Shown: piece by piece, positions 9,276 through 17,559 of the stretch
How the letters are laid out: every line of letters begins with the position of its first letter
Numbering within the stretch: position 1 is the stretch's first letter
Source: Nitrososphaerota archaeon
GTDB lineage: Archaea; Thermoproteota; Nitrososphaeria; Nitrososphaerales; Nitrosopumilaceae
Reading direction: 5' to 3'
Length of the DNA stretch: 39,559 bases
NCBI GenBank assembly: GCA_005877305.1
Contig: VBPW01000069.1
Coordinates: forward strand, 1 to 39,559
The notes under the pieces: generated by a model
Seen by the model: the letters and a program-made list of their open reading frames with translations, nothing else
Told to the model about the DNA's origin: nothing
Database searches by the model: none
Translations under genes and position numbers: made by a program

Positions 9276-9547
9276 TCCAATCTTTTTATGACATGATATC
9301 CAAATTGAGTTTTTACAATATCTGAAACTTGGCCCTTTTCTAAGGAAAATGCAGCTTTTTCAAATTCTGGTACCATCATACCCCTACTAAAATATCCTAG
9401 ATCACCACCTCGTTTTTTTGAAACATCTATCGAATATTGTTTAGCGAGATTTGCAAAGCTCTCGCCTTTTACAATTCTTGTTTTTAGTTCTTGAGCAAGG
9501 CTTAGCTTTTCAACTAAAATATGTGCACAATGAACTTTGTTTGCCAT
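9272..9547 (-). CDS. parvulin-type peptidyl-prolyl cis-trans isomerase
   Basis: A 91-residue single-domain parvulin that isomerises X-Pro bonds. It shows the full family pattern: VHCAHILVEKLSLAQEL, then GGDLGYFSRGMMVPEFEKAAF, then VKTQFGYHVIKRLD, with the catalytic His, Asp/Cys, Phe and His positions recognisable. It has no signal peptide or extra domain. Size and layout match the single-domain parvulins known from Nitrosopumilus and Cenarchaeum. The start is ATG. Cyclophilin and FKBP isomerases are also encoded in this window. Confidence 0.95.
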   Translation of the reverse strand: MANKVHCAHILVEKLSLAQELKTRIVKGESFANLAKQYSIDVSKKRGGDLGYFSRGMMVPEFEKAAFSLEKGQVSDIVKTQFGYHVIKRLD

Positions 9548-9611
9548 GATTTTAAAATAAAATTAAATTATAAAAAAACGTCGATCAGCTATTAACAATA
9601 AACTTTTCTTA

Positions 9612-9627
9612 TTCTAAATTTTTAGAA
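9612..9627. promoter_or_regulatory. perfect palindrome in an intergenic region
   Basis: TTCTAAA-TT-TTTAGAA is a perfect 16-bp inverted repeat between the parvulin start and the ferredoxin promoter. It may be an operator for one of the divergent genes, but AT-rich palindromes can arise by chance here. Confidence 0.3.
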
Positions 9628-9742
9628 TGAATTCATAATGTTAAATAAAATTTTAACACTGTTATAAAAATCCCAAACGCCGTTATAACTCCATTTTTTT
9701 GAGCAAGTTATATTAAGATCTATTAGGGAATTAATACTGAAT

Positions 9743-10042
9743 ATGCCAGTTGGAATAATACCCGATATAGGCGAACAAATGTGTATAGGTTGTGCACTCT
9801 GTGTAGAGATTTGTACATCACTAGGCCCAGACGTATTAAGAGTAAAACCAGTTGAGGGCTGGAAGAGAGGTAAAGCATTTGTCTTTTATCCAGAAAGATG
9901 CATCTCAGACGGTGCATGTATAGGAGTTTGCCCAACAAAAGCAATCTTTTGGATGAGACCAATGGACTTTACAGTAGGTCAACCAGTTCCATTATACAGG
10001 AACTCTGTATTCGTCAAAGGTTGGACTGAACTAGCAGAATAG
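9743..10042 (+). CDS. dicluster ferredoxin with Cys-to-Asp ligand change
   Basis: A 99-residue low-potential electron carrier. Cluster motif one is C14-x2-C17-x2-C20-x3-C24. Motif two is C53-x2-D56-x2-C59-x3-C63-P, where Asp replaces the usual second Cys. Such a CxxDxxC site in other ferredoxins holds an Asp-ligated [4Fe-4S] or a [3Fe-4S] cluster. A 28-residue linker separates the motifs. A TATA-like TTATATTAAG lies about 30 bp upstream of the ATG. Likely partners are 2-oxoacid:ferredoxin oxidoreductases or the respiratory chain, but no partner gene is adjacent. The protein is too short to be an intact NuoI subunit. Confidence 0.9.
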   Translation: MPVGIIPDIGEQMCIGCALCVEICTSLGPDVLRVKPVEGWKRGKAFVFYPERCISDGACIGVCPTKAIFWMRPMDFTVGQPVPLYRNSVFVKGWTELAE

Positions 10043-10106
10043 GTAGTCCGACAATTAACTTCTTTTTCTACAAACTTTACTAGTAGAAACTATGTAACTT
10101 CGTTGT

Positions 10107-10115
10107 CTAAATATA
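10107..10115 (+). promoter_or_regulatory. TATA-like box supporting a TTG start
   Basis: CTAAATATA is centred about 27 bp before the TTG at 10138. The ATG between them (10115) runs into a stop after eight codons, so the box supports leaderless initiation at TTG. Confidence 0.5.
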
Positions 10116-10137
10116 TGGAAAAATTCAACCATAACTG

Positions 10138-10632
10138 TTGAGCAAACCTGGTAACTTCTGGCGTCGTGTACACGGTAAGATAACAAAAAAACCAACCAAC
10201 TTTAGCTGGTTAATTAACAATAAACTTGCAGGAAGTGGAATGCCAACATCTGTAACTGAACTTGAATGGGTCAGAAAACAAGGTGTGAAATCTATTATTA
10301 CAATGACTGAAAATCCTCTTCCAGAGTCATGGGTCAAAAATGTCAAATATCTTCATGTACCTACAGAAGATTTTTCTGCACCAGACATGAATCAACTAGA
10401 TCAGACTGTTGATTTTATTCAAGAACGGATCAAAAATGATGAGCCTATAATGGTTCATTGTGCAGCTGGAGTTGGCAGAACAGGAACTATACTAGCTTGT
10501 TATCTGATAAAATATCATAACTTGTCTGCAAAGGATGCAATTGAAAAAATACGGAAAGAAAGACCAGGTTCCATACAATCTGAATCGCAAGAAATAGCAA
10601 TAGGTCTTTATCACAAATTTGTCCACAAATAA
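10138..10632 (+). CDS. dual-specificity protein phosphatase
   Basis: A 164-residue cysteine-based phosphatase of the DUSP family. The P-loop HCAAGVGRTG lies at residues 107-116 with nucleophile Cys108 and Arg114. The general-acid loop TEDFSAP carries Asp78. The N-terminal substrate-recognition segment (NNKLAGSGMPTS) resembles atypical DUSP23/Cdc14-like enzymes. The probable activity is Tyr/Ser/Thr or phospho-lipid/RNA dephosphorylation in the cytosol. The TTG start is chosen because no in-frame ATG precedes the conserved N-terminus and a TATA box is correctly spaced. It ends next to the 48-aa gene on the opposite strand. Confidence 0.92.
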   Translation: MSKPGNFWRRVHGKITKKPTNFSWLINNKLAGSGMPTSVTELEWVRKQGVKSIITMTENPLPESWVKNVKYLHVPTEDFSAPDMNQLDQTVDFIQERIKNDEPIMVHCAAGVGRTGTILACYLIKYHNLSAKDAIEKIRKERPGSIQSESQEIAIGLYHKFVHK

Positions 10633-10779
10633 CTATTCAGGTATTGAAGTAGTTACCATTTTTCCATTTTCAAGCTTGATAAACAGAAATCTGTTATCCT
10701 TGAAGATCAAAGTTATTTCATTATTCTTTTCTTCTACTTCAAGTAGTTCTTGTCCTCTAAGTCCATCAAATTTTACCAT
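10633..10779 (-). CDS. 48-aa small hypothetical protein
   Basis: The ATG at 10779 opens a 48-residue frame ending in TAG at 10633, filling the space between the convergent phosphatase and the next minus-strand gene. The product begins MVKFDGLRGQELLEVEEKN and continues ITLIFKDNRFLFIKLENGK, a three-strand beta pattern with alternating polar and hydrophobic residues. It is likely a small beta-sheet protein. It lies 29 bp downstream of the 180-aa hypothetical gene on the same strand and may be cotranscribed. No function is recognised. Tight packing and a clean start support reality. Confidence 0.6.
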   Translation of the reverse strand: MVKFDGLRGQELLEVEEKNNEITLIFKDNRFLFIKLENGKMVTTSIPE

Positions 10780-10808
10780 AGTCTATCTCTAATAATTCCA
10801 TTTATATC

Positions 10809-11351
10809 CTATTTGGTAATCTCAATCTCTATTTCTTTAGAATGTGTTTTTCCGTCAAATGGATCAGTATAATCATGTTTAAGCCAAGAAACAAAAACCT
10901 CTGCACCAATCTTATGTTTTCCATTCCCAAGCTCAGATGCTTTGAATTCAATTTTTTCATTAAAATTAAGAAGCATCTCTTGTGCTTCTGCCTGATTTTT
11001 TGGAATAAATGGTTCAAAATTTTTTGCTATTTGGACCCAGATCTTTTTTTCTGCCATCTGAGTAAGTTTAGGGTTACGTGTCCAAAACAGCGCAGCCTTT
11101 CTGTAGGTATCTATTGGTTTTCCTATCTCACGTTTTCGTAGTCCGCCTGTATAGAGCCTGACTCCGTATTTTAGCTTAAAAGTATTATCATGTTTATTGT
11201 ATGCTCTTTCCCAGTTTTTTTCATTAAAGGTTTGACGAAACGCACCCATGATAGCAAATTTTACATTTATTGTGACATTTTCTTCGGTTCTAAATTTATC
11301 ATTTGATTTCTCTAATTCAACATCAGTGATGAAGGTCTTTTCAGTAGACAA
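10809..11351 (-). CDS. hypothetical protein, basic and soluble
   Basis: A 180-residue protein with no family I recognise, no signal peptide and no membrane span. It alternates likely beta strands (VTINVKFAIM, LKYGVRLYTGG, KIEFKASEL) with lysine-rich helices, and ends with a HSKEIEIEITK strand. The many Trp/Arg/Lys pairs might suit nucleic-acid binding, but no motif proves it. The start is TTG at 11351. It is divergent from rpoL, with only 46 bp between the two starts, so the promoters overlap. Confidence 0.65.
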   Translation of the reverse strand: MSTEKTFITDVELEKSNDKFRTEENVTINVKFAIMGAFRQTFNEKNWERAYNKHDNTFKLKYGVRLYTGGLRKREIGKPIDTYRKAALFWTRNPKLTQMAEKKIWVQIAKNFEPFIPKNQAEAQEMLLNFNEKIEFKASELGNGKHKIGAEVFVSWLKHDYTDPFDGKTHSKEIEIEITK

Positions 11352-11362
11352 TTAATCGTAAT

Positions 11363-11373
11363 GGTTTATATCC
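11363..11373 (+). promoter_or_regulatory. TATA-like box for the rpoL-TFS pair
   Basis: GGTTTATATCC is centred about 30 bp before the rpoL ATG at 11398. It also sits close to the TTG of the divergent gene, so the two promoters must interfere or share factors. Confidence 0.45.
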
Positions 11374-11397
11374 TCAATAAGTATTTTTTTTATTTAC

Positions 11398-11679
11398 ATG
11401 GATGCTAAGATAACAAAATCTTCTCCAAAGGAAGTTTCACTAGAGATAACAAAATCCGATATTAGTACATTGTACATAGTACAACACGAACTTCTCCAGG
11501 AATCTAGTATAGAATTTGCAGGTGTAATAATGAAGCACCCACTTACTAAAGAATATTGGATGCGTGTGAATACCTCAAAAGGAAATCCACTAAAAGAGAT
11601 AGAAAAGGCAGCAAAAACTGCAATTGAATATACAAATGAATTAAAAAAAGCAGTACAATCAAAATTAAAAGGTGTTTAA
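11398..11679 (+). CDS. rpoL: DNA-directed RNA polymerase subunit L (Rpo11)
   Basis: A 93-residue archaeal RNA polymerase subunit L, counterpart of eukaryotic RPB11, which pairs with RpoD in the assembly platform. The fold pattern is clear: SLEITKSDISTLYIVQHELL, then EFAGVIMKHPLTKEYWMRVNT, followed by a long C-terminal helix. The HPL motif typical of RPB11/AC19 proteins is present near residues 46-48. Its stop codon directly abuts the TFS ATG with no gap, so the pair is an operon. Confidence 0.94.
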   Translation: MDAKITKSSPKEVSLEITKSDISTLYIVQHELLQESSIEFAGVIMKHPLTKEYWMRVNTSKGNPLKEIEKAAKTAIEYTNELKKAVQSKLKGV

Positions 11680-11991
11680 ATGAAATTTTGCCCAAAGTGT
11701 GAGGTGCGTTTAAAGCAAGATAGCTCCAACTCTTTTATTTGTCCCAAATGTAGTTACAGTGAAAAAGGTGGAAAAGACAGAAAGCAAGTAAAAGGAGAGA
11801 GCAGCTCTATCATTGATGTTTTAGATGAAAACGAAAAGACGGAAACATTACCTGTAATAAAAATGGATTGTGAAAAATGTGGACACACCGAAGCAGTCTG
11901 GTGGATGCTACAAACTAGAAGCGCAGATGAACCAACGACTCAGTTTTATCGTTGCATTAAATGTAACTATACATGGCGTAACTACGCATAA
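11680..11991 (+). CDS. tfs: transcription factor S (TFIIS-like cleavage factor)
   Basis: A 103-residue protein with two zinc ribbons. The N-terminal ribbon is CPKCEVRL and CPKCSYS. The C-terminal TFIIS-type ribbon is CEKCGHTEAVWW and CIKCNYTWRN. The acidic cleavage hairpin TRSADEPTT carries the Asp-Glu pair that enters the polymerase active site and stimulates cleavage of backtracked RNA. Order and length match archaeal TFS. Being read directly behind rpoL with no intervening base joins it to the polymerase. Confidence 0.95.
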   Translation: MKFCPKCEVRLKQDSSNSFICPKCSYSEKGGKDRKQVKGESSSIIDVLDENEKTETLPVIKMDCEKCGHTEAVWWMLQTRSADEPTTQFYRCIKCNYTWRNYA

Positions 11992-12027
11992 CGTTTAACT
12001 TGAAGATGTTTAGACATCTGATTAAGT

Positions 12028-12774
12028 TTGGTATTTTCTGCAAAAACTAGTGGTTCAGATGAATGGAAAGCAGTCATTTCCGCAATTTCTACGCTTGTAG
12101 AAGAAGCTACCTTTGAAGCAACAGGAGAAGGAATTGCATTCAGAGGAATGGATCCATCCCACGTTGCACTAATAGACATCGCATGGCCCAATTCTGCATT
12201 TGAAAAATATGAATGTGATAACGATGCTAAGTTTGGTGTAAGAATTGATGAATTTTCTAAGTTGATTAAAAGAGCTGATAAAAAGGACAGCATTGAGATC
12301 AGTATCTCAGAAGAAAACCTATTACTTGTTACAATAGGGAAAAATAAAAAATACAAAATGAGACTGATTGAGAGCTCTGCAACAGACACACCTCTTCCAA
12401 AAATTTCGTACAATGCAAGAATTGGAGTTACCTCAACAGAGTTTGATAAAATTCTAGGCGATATTCAAGTTGTATCAGAATATCTTTCAATAAGTGCAAC
12501 TGCATCCAAAGCTGAGTTTTCTGGAAGAGGTGATTCTGGAGAAGCAGTGATAACCTTAGAAAAAGGAATGGCAGAAATGCCTGAAATTGAAGTAAAAGAA
12601 GAAAGTACGGCAACCTATAGTTTGGAATATCTTAATAGCATTGTAAAAGCTGTGGGAACTGTTGCAGGTACAGTAATTTGTGAATATTCTACTAAGATGC
12701 CTCTAAGACTAGAATTCAAAGTAGCAAATGTAGGTCGGATTCATTTCTATTTGGCACCTAGAGTAGAAAGTTAA
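12028..12774 (+). CDS. pcn: DNA polymerase sliding clamp PCNA
   Basis: A 248-residue PCNA that forms a ring around DNA and tethers polymerase, FEN1 and ligase. It contains the two-domain clamp fold with FRGMDPSHVALIDIAWP near residue 38, an interdomain connector around 118-132, and the C-terminal LRLEFKVANVGRIHFYLAPRVES segment that binds PIP-box partners. The TTG at 12028 gives MVFSAKTSG, and no in-frame ATG lies near the conserved N-terminus. It follows rpoL-TFS by 36 bp, a linkage of transcription and replication genes on one strand. Confidence 0.96.
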   Translation: MVFSAKTSGSDEWKAVISAISTLVEEATFEATGEGIAFRGMDPSHVALIDIAWPNSAFEKYECDNDAKFGVRIDEFSKLIKRADKKDSIEISISEENLLLVTIGKNKKYKMRLIESSATDTPLPKISYNARIGVTSTEFDKILGDIQVVSEYLSISATASKAEFSGRGDSGEAVITLEKGMAEMPEIEVKEESTATYSLEYLNSIVKAVGTVAGTVICEYSTKMPLRLEFKVANVGRIHFYLAPRVES

Positions 12775-12809
12775 AGCATTTAAGGACAATCAAGACAGGT
12801 ATTACTGAA

Positions 12810-14213
12810 TTGAAACTAGTGCTGAAGTTCGGCGGAACATCAATCTCTTCTGCTGCAAACATCAGACACGTTGCTAATTTTATTAATTCATTATCAAAAC
12901 AACACAAAATAGTTTGTGTCTTTTCTGCAATCACTGGTGTTACAGATGATTTGATAAGAATAACAACTCTAATTCAAAATAGAAACAACGATGCTGTAAA
13001 TAATCTTGCAAAAAAAATAATCAAAAATCATATGCAAATTTCAAATGAATGTGTCAAGAATCCCAAGATAAGAAAGGAACTAGTCAACAAGATGACAGTA
13101 GATCTTTCTGAATTACAGGAATTATTACATGGAATGCTTTTACTTGGCGAAGTAACACCACGCTCTTCGGATTATCTAATCTCATTTGGTGAAAGATTAT
13201 CTATCAATCTAGTTGCAGCTGCTCTAAATGATTTAGGTGCTAAAGCAGTAGCCCTTACTGGAAAAGATGCAGGAATAGTAACTGACTCGAATTTTGGTGA
13301 GGCAAAACCCCTTATGGACACAACAAGGTTACATGTTTCCCATACAATAGATACGCTCTTGGAAAAAAAGACCTTACCTATCATTGGAGGATTTGCAGGA
13401 GCTGATCAGCACGGGAATATCACCACTTTTGGAAGGGGAGGCTCAGATTATACTGCAACAATCATAGCTTCCAGTATCAAGGCCGATGAGGTCTGGCTTA
13501 TGAGTGATGTAGATGGTTTGATGACAACTGATCCAAAAATTGTGAAAAACGCCAAGGTCCTAAAAGAGGTTTCTTACATCGAGGCAATGGAGATGGCACT
13601 CTTTGGTGCAAAATACATACATCCAAGAGCACTTGAACCACTAGTTACAAAAAAAATTCCACTTCGAATAAAAAGTACATTTAATGTTAAAAATCCTGGA
13701 ACTCTTGTAACTGCCACTCCACAAGCTGATGCTCAAAAAACAGTCAAATGCGTTAGTGCAATACGACACACTGCGCTGATAGATGTTAGAGGGGGAAGTA
13801 TGGTTGGTGCACCAGGAACCGCTGCTACAATATTTTCTACACTTGCAAAAGCTGGAATTAACATTATGATGATCTCACAAAGTCCATCAGAATCAAGTAT
13901 CTCAATTATTGTAAAAAAGAATGATCTTGACAAAGCTGTTAATGCACTTGAAATGAATCTGTTAGGTAAAATAATAAAAAAAGTAGATGTGACAGTTGAC
14001 GTTGCAATCATTGCACTAATTGGATCAGGTATGAGAGGAATCGTTGGTGTTGCATCTAAAGTATTTGCTGCTGTTGCAAAAAAAGGAGTCAACGTAGTTA
14101 TGATTGCACAGGGCTCATCTGAGCTTAATTTGGCATTTGTAGTAAAAGATGCTGATTGCAATACAGCGGTACAGGCACTACATAATGAATTTGAACTTGC
14201 AAAAATAAATTAA
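12810..14213 (+). CDS. lysC: aspartate kinase
   Basis: A 467-residue aspartokinase, the first step from aspartate to Lys, Thr, Met and Ile. The amino-acid kinase domain (about 1-300) has the KFGGTSIS start, GFAGADQHGNITTFGRGGSDYTA, and a DVDGLMTTDPKI segment. Two tandem ACT domains (about 315-465) allow allosteric feedback by Lys or Thr. The start is TTG, with a CATTTAAGG TATA-like box about 28 bp upstream. It stands alone, without homoserine dehydrogenase or semialdehyde dehydrogenase alongside. Confidence 0.95.
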   Translation: MKLVLKFGGTSISSAANIRHVANFINSLSKQHKIVCVFSAITGVTDDLIRITTLIQNRNNDAVNNLAKKIIKNHMQISNECVKNPKIRKELVNKMTVDLSELQELLHGMLLLGEVTPRSSDYLISFGERLSINLVAAALNDLGAKAVALTGKDAGIVTDSNFGEAKPLMDTTRLHVSHTIDTLLEKKTLPIIGGFAGADQHGNITTFGRGGSDYTATIIASSIKADEVWLMSDVDGLMTTDPKIVKNAKVLKEVSYIEAMEMALFGAKYIHPRALEPLVTKKIPLRIKSTFNVKNPGTLVTATPQADAQKTVKCVSAIRHTALIDVRGGSMVGAPGTAATIFSTLAKAGINIMMISQSPSESSISIIVKKNDLDKAVNALEMNLLGKIIKKVDVTVDVAIIALIGSGMRGIVGVASKVFAAVAKKGVNVVMIAQGSSELNLAFVVKDADCNTAVQALHNEFELAKIN

Positions 14214-14278
14214 TTTCATAATAATGACTCTGACCATCATTCGAAAAAGCATTTATGTAAAACAATGATTCAGACCTT

Positions 14279-15733
14279 ATGAACAAATACATCCTTTTAA
14301 TTACAATCTTTGCTGTTGCTGCTGTTATACTTTCTATACCATTACTAGCAGATCAATACGCTAATGCAGGAATGATAAAAAAAATTCAATTCACACAAAC
14401 CTTGACTTCATCACAAGATCCTGGTCAAGGTCATGAAAATGAACAGATGGCGTTTGTTCTCTCTCCAAATAATGGAACTCTATATCATGGTTCATTAACA
14501 TTTACCGCAAGTGAACCAGTACAAATCGTAATTCTTCATCAGATTGAAAAATCTGATGCAAAAGGCCAACCTACTTGGACAGTTGATGGCAATACGATTT
14601 TTGCTGAAACCGTCGTAGATATTGGTACAAATGCTGGTTCTTATGATTTCACAGGTGCAGCAGTTGGTTTGCACTCTACAAACTCTGCAACAGTTACTGC
14701 AACAGTCAGCGTCGATGGTTGGATACGAGGACAAACACCTGAAGCAATGCAACACTATACGGGATCAACGGTAACAGGAACGTCACTAAAATTATCAAGT
14801 GCAAGCGTTCCTGCAAAAATCCCATTACACTTTGGATTCTTTAATGGTAGTCCTGTTTACTATATTGTAACTGACACTAACGATAAAAAAAGTGCCAATG
14901 TGATATCAGAAAAACAAAAATGGAAAGTTGGAAATGCACCAACTTTAAGCAACCTACCAAAAGGATCGTTAGGCAAAGTCTATTTCTTCCATAATGGAAT
15001 TACGGGTAATGGAACTGATGGATTTCAAAACGATGTCTTTTCAAATACTCCTGCACAAAAAGATCAGTACACCCCCCTTAGAACTATAATCGATGTAACT
15101 TGGAATATAGGCAAAGTTCCAGAAATTTTAGACTCTGAAAAAAAAATTCTTAATGCAAACATGACAGGCAAAGTAAGACTTACCAATACTAACATAATCA
15201 TGAACATGCCACAGATTATGTGGCCAGGTGGTCAAATGTCAGTTCGAGAAGATAAAGACTTGGAACAAAAACCGTTTGAAGGAGGACAGATTCTTGATAT
15301 TAATACCAATAACATGGCTGTTACCTTAATAGCTCACAGAGGCTGGGGGCCAGACGGTAGAACCATTTACTATATCATAACTGATGCCACAACAGAAGGG
15401 CCTGCTAAAATGATGGGCGTAACTAATACACCTTCACTTATCTCACTAAGCTCTGCATTCATAGATCTCTATCACTTTACAAATGGACTAAAAGGTCCGG
15501 GACCTTTTGGTTTCCAACCAGGAATTAGCAGTGCATCTGCTGGAGACGATACATATGGACCACTTTGTAAAATATCTCTAGTTTCATGGAACGTTCCAAC
15601 TCAAGCGACCCTTCTTGAAAATATGAAAGATATCAACGCAAAGAAATCTGCAGGAGACATAACAGTGGAATCTGCAAGAGTTTTAGATACTGAATACCTA
15701 TTAGATTGTCCATTCGTGGATCCATTTCAGTAA
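14279..15733 (+). CDS. secreted protein with duplicated domain
   Basis: A 484-residue exported protein. Residues 1-27 form an uncleaved anchor or signal peptide (MNKYILLITIFAVAAVILSI). Residues about 35-165 are a beta-rich region. Two related copies follow: the first has SPVYYIVTDTNDKKSA, a VYFFHNGITGNGTDGFQ loop and IDVTWN; the second has RTIYYIITDATTEGPA, LYHFTNGLKGPGPFGFQ and ISLVSWN. The repeats are about 90-100 residues each and clearly homologous, so an internal duplication occurred. The Cys pair LLDCP/GPLCK may form a disulfide. The family function is unknown; a surface or periplasm-like location is inferred. The TATA-like GCATTTATG supports the ATG. Confidence 0.75.
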   Translation: MNKYILLITIFAVAAVILSIPLLADQYANAGMIKKIQFTQTLTSSQDPGQGHENEQMAFVLSPNNGTLYHGSLTFTASEPVQIVILHQIEKSDAKGQPTWTVDGNTIFAETVVDIGTNAGSYDFTGAAVGLHSTNSATVTATVSVDGWIRGQTPEAMQHYTGSTVTGTSLKLSSASVPAKIPLHFGFFNGSPVYYIVTDTNDKKSANVISEKQKWKVGNAPTLSNLPKGSLGKVYFFHNGITGNGTDGFQNDVFSNTPAQKDQYTPLRTIIDVTWNIGKVPEILDSEKKILNANMTGKVRLTNTNIIMNMPQIMWPGGQMSVREDKDLEQKPFEGGQILDINTNNMAVTLIAHRGWGPDGRTIYYIITDATTEGPAKMMGVTNTPSLISLSSAFIDLYHFTNGLKGPGPFGFQPGISSASAGDDTYGPLCKISLVSWNVPTQATLLENMKDINAKKSAGDITVESARVLDTEYLLDCPFVDPFQ

Positions 15734-15740
15734 ATAGTTC

Positions 15741-15749
15741 TTTTTTATG
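15741..15749 (+). terminator. T-rich 3' end after the secreted protein gene
   Basis: The stop at 15733 is followed by a TTCTTTTTT run, the U-rich signal used for archaeal termination with aCPSF1. No hairpin precedes it. Confidence 0.3.
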
Positions 15750-15788
15750 AAAACGGATAAATCTCCTTAAACAACGGTTTATTGTAAC

Positions 15789-16577
15789 ATGACAGGAAAA
15801 TTATACATTGTAGGAGTTGGTCCAGGTCATCACGATCACATGACTTTTCGTGCAAAACAAGTGATCGAAGAAAGTAACACAATTGTTGGATATGAAACCT
15901 ATGTCAACTTAGTAGAGGATCTTATTGCTGAAAAGGAAGTTTACAGGTATGCAATGACTCAAGAGGTAGAACGAGCTCATCAATGTATTGATCTTGCCAA
16001 ATCAGGAAAGATAGTCTCACTTGTTTCAAGTGGAGATCCAGGAATTTATGGAATGGCTGGTCTTATCTATGAGATACTTGCAGAAGAAGGATGGGACAGA
16101 AAAAATGGTCTTTATGTTGAAGTAGTACCCGGTGTATCTTCACTCAATTCCTGTGCTGCTCTTGTTGGTTCTCCACTCATGACAGATTTTGCCGTTGTAA
16201 GCATGAGCGATTTACTGGTTCCATGGGAAATCATAATAAAAAGAGTAGAAGCAGCTGCGCAAGGAGATTATGTGATAGTTATCTACAATCCTTCTAGCAA
16301 AAAAAGAATCCATCAACTTCAGGACACACGAAAAATTTTATTAAAATATAGATCTCCGACTACGCCTGTTGCAATAATAAAAGGAGCATTTAGAGAATCA
16401 CAAACAATAATTCTAACAGATCTAGAAAACCTTGAAAACCATTCAGATCAGCTTGGCATGATTAGTACAGTAATAGTTGGAAACTCATCCACATACAGAT
16501 ACCAAGATCTGATGATCAATCCTCGTGGATATACATCAAAGTACAACATAATAGATCCACAAAAAAACAAAAACTAG
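15789..16577 (+). CDS. cobJ: precorrin-3B C17-methyltransferase
   Basis: A 262-residue SAM-dependent tetrapyrrole methylase of the CobJ/CbiH group, which methylates C17 and drives ring contraction in corrin synthesis. Signatures are LYIVGVGPGHHDHMTFRA at the N-terminus, the SAM loop VSSGDPGIYGMAG near residue 80, EVVPGVSSLNSCAALVG near residue 115, and YNPSSKKR near residue 170. The length is normal for the single-domain enzyme. The LLM oxidoreductase starts one base after its stop region, so they are cotranscribed. With BluB encoded at 26.8 kb it supports de novo B12 synthesis, though the other cob genes are outside the window. Confidence 0.94.
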   Translation: MTGKLYIVGVGPGHHDHMTFRAKQVIEESNTIVGYETYVNLVEDLIAEKEVYRYAMTQEVERAHQCIDLAKSGKIVSLVSSGDPGIYGMAGLIYEILAEEGWDRKNGLYVEVVPGVSSLNSCAALVGSPLMTDFAVVSMSDLLVPWEIIIKRVEAAAQGDYVIVIYNPSSKKRIHQLQDTRKILLKYRSPTTPVAIIKGAFRESQTIILTDLENLENHSDQLGMISTVIVGNSSTYRYQDLMINPRGYTSKYNIIDPQKNKN

Positions 16578-16578
16578 T

Positions 16579-17559
16579 ATGAAATCAATCCAGGTAGGCC
16601 TTACCTTACCACAAGGATGGCTTGATGAATTTCCTGGCAACAATGCTTATGATCAATTTCTTTTTTCAAAATCTGTTGCACTAAAGGCAGAACAACTAGG
16701 ATACAATGCAGGTTATGTCTATGATCATTTCATTCCGTATTATGGAGATAAGAGAACCATGCCCTTTTTTGAAGCCTATGTACTTCTTTCCGCAATTGCA
16801 GGTGTCACATCAAAGATTAGGATTGGCCAAGTGGTAACTTGTAACTCGTATCGTTCACCTGCACTTTTGGCAAAGATGTCTTCTACTTTAGATGCAATAA
16901 GCAATGGAAGGCTAGAGTTTGGCATAGGTGCTGGGTGGTTTGAGTACGAATACAAATCATACGGATATCGCTTTGAGAAAGCCTCAACAAGAATAGAGCA
17001 GCTCGATGAATCCATATCTATAATTAAAAAAATGTGGCAAAAGGAAAAATCAACTTTTAATGGAAAACACTATTCAGTCAAAAACGCAATATGTAGTCCA
17101 AAACCATTACAAAAACCACATCCTCCAATAATGGTAGGAGGTGCTGGTCAAAAACTCATGGCAGTAGTAGCAAAATACGCTACACGCTACAATCATCCAT
17201 TTGGGACCCCTGAAATTCTACAAAATAAAATTGAAATGCTCAAAACACAATGCAAAAAAATTAAACGTGATTATAATGAAATTGAAAATTCTGTTTTACT
17301 AAGAGTACTGGTTGGTAAAGACAATGATGATGTTAAACAAATCGTATCTAAACTAAAAAAGAAAAATGAATCCATAGCAGAGTTTGTTACACGTTCAAAA
17401 GATAGTATAGCACTTGGTACTTCAGAAGATGTAATTAATCATCTTAGACAGTACATAGACATTGGTATACGTTACTTTATTGTTAACTTTATAGGACTTT
17501 CAAATTCACTTGAAATGCTTTCGTTATTTTCAGAAAAAGTAAGACCACAACTTAGGTAG
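16579..17559 (+). CDS. LLM-class F420/flavin-dependent oxidoreductase
   Basis: A 326-residue luciferase-like monooxygenase-family TIM barrel using F420 or FMN. Diagnostic segments are the N-terminal VGLTLPQGW strand, DHFIPY near residue 49, RIGQVVTCNSYRSPALLAKMSSTLDAISNGRLEFGIGAGW around residues 75-115, and KPHPPIMVGGAG near 180. The substrate is unknown. Its start lies one base after cobJ, so a role tied to corrin or cofactor metabolism is possible but not proven. It overlaps the 3' end of the convergent TyrRS gene by 8 bp. Confidence 0.88.
   Translation: MKSIQVGLTLPQGWLDEFPGNNAYDQFLFSKSVALKAEQLGYNAGYVYDHFIPYYGDKRTMPFFEAYVLLSAIAGVTSKIRIGQVVTCNSYRSPALLAKMSSTLDAISNGRLEFGIGAGWFEYEYKSYGYRFEKASTRIEQLDESISIIKKMWQKEKSTFNGKHYSVKNAICSPKPLQKPHPPIMVGGAGQKLMAVVAKYATRYNHPFGTPEILQNKIEMLKTQCKKIKRDYNEIENSVLLRVLVGKDNDDVKQIVSKLKKKNESIAEFVTRSKDSIALGTSEDVINHLRQYIDIGIRYFIVNFIGLSNSLEMLSLFSEKVRPQLR

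Noticed and set aside
13733-14161. Minus-strand frame of 142 codons opposite aspartate kinase
   Set aside because: Shadow of the ACT domains; Ala/Thr/Ile-rich with no motif.
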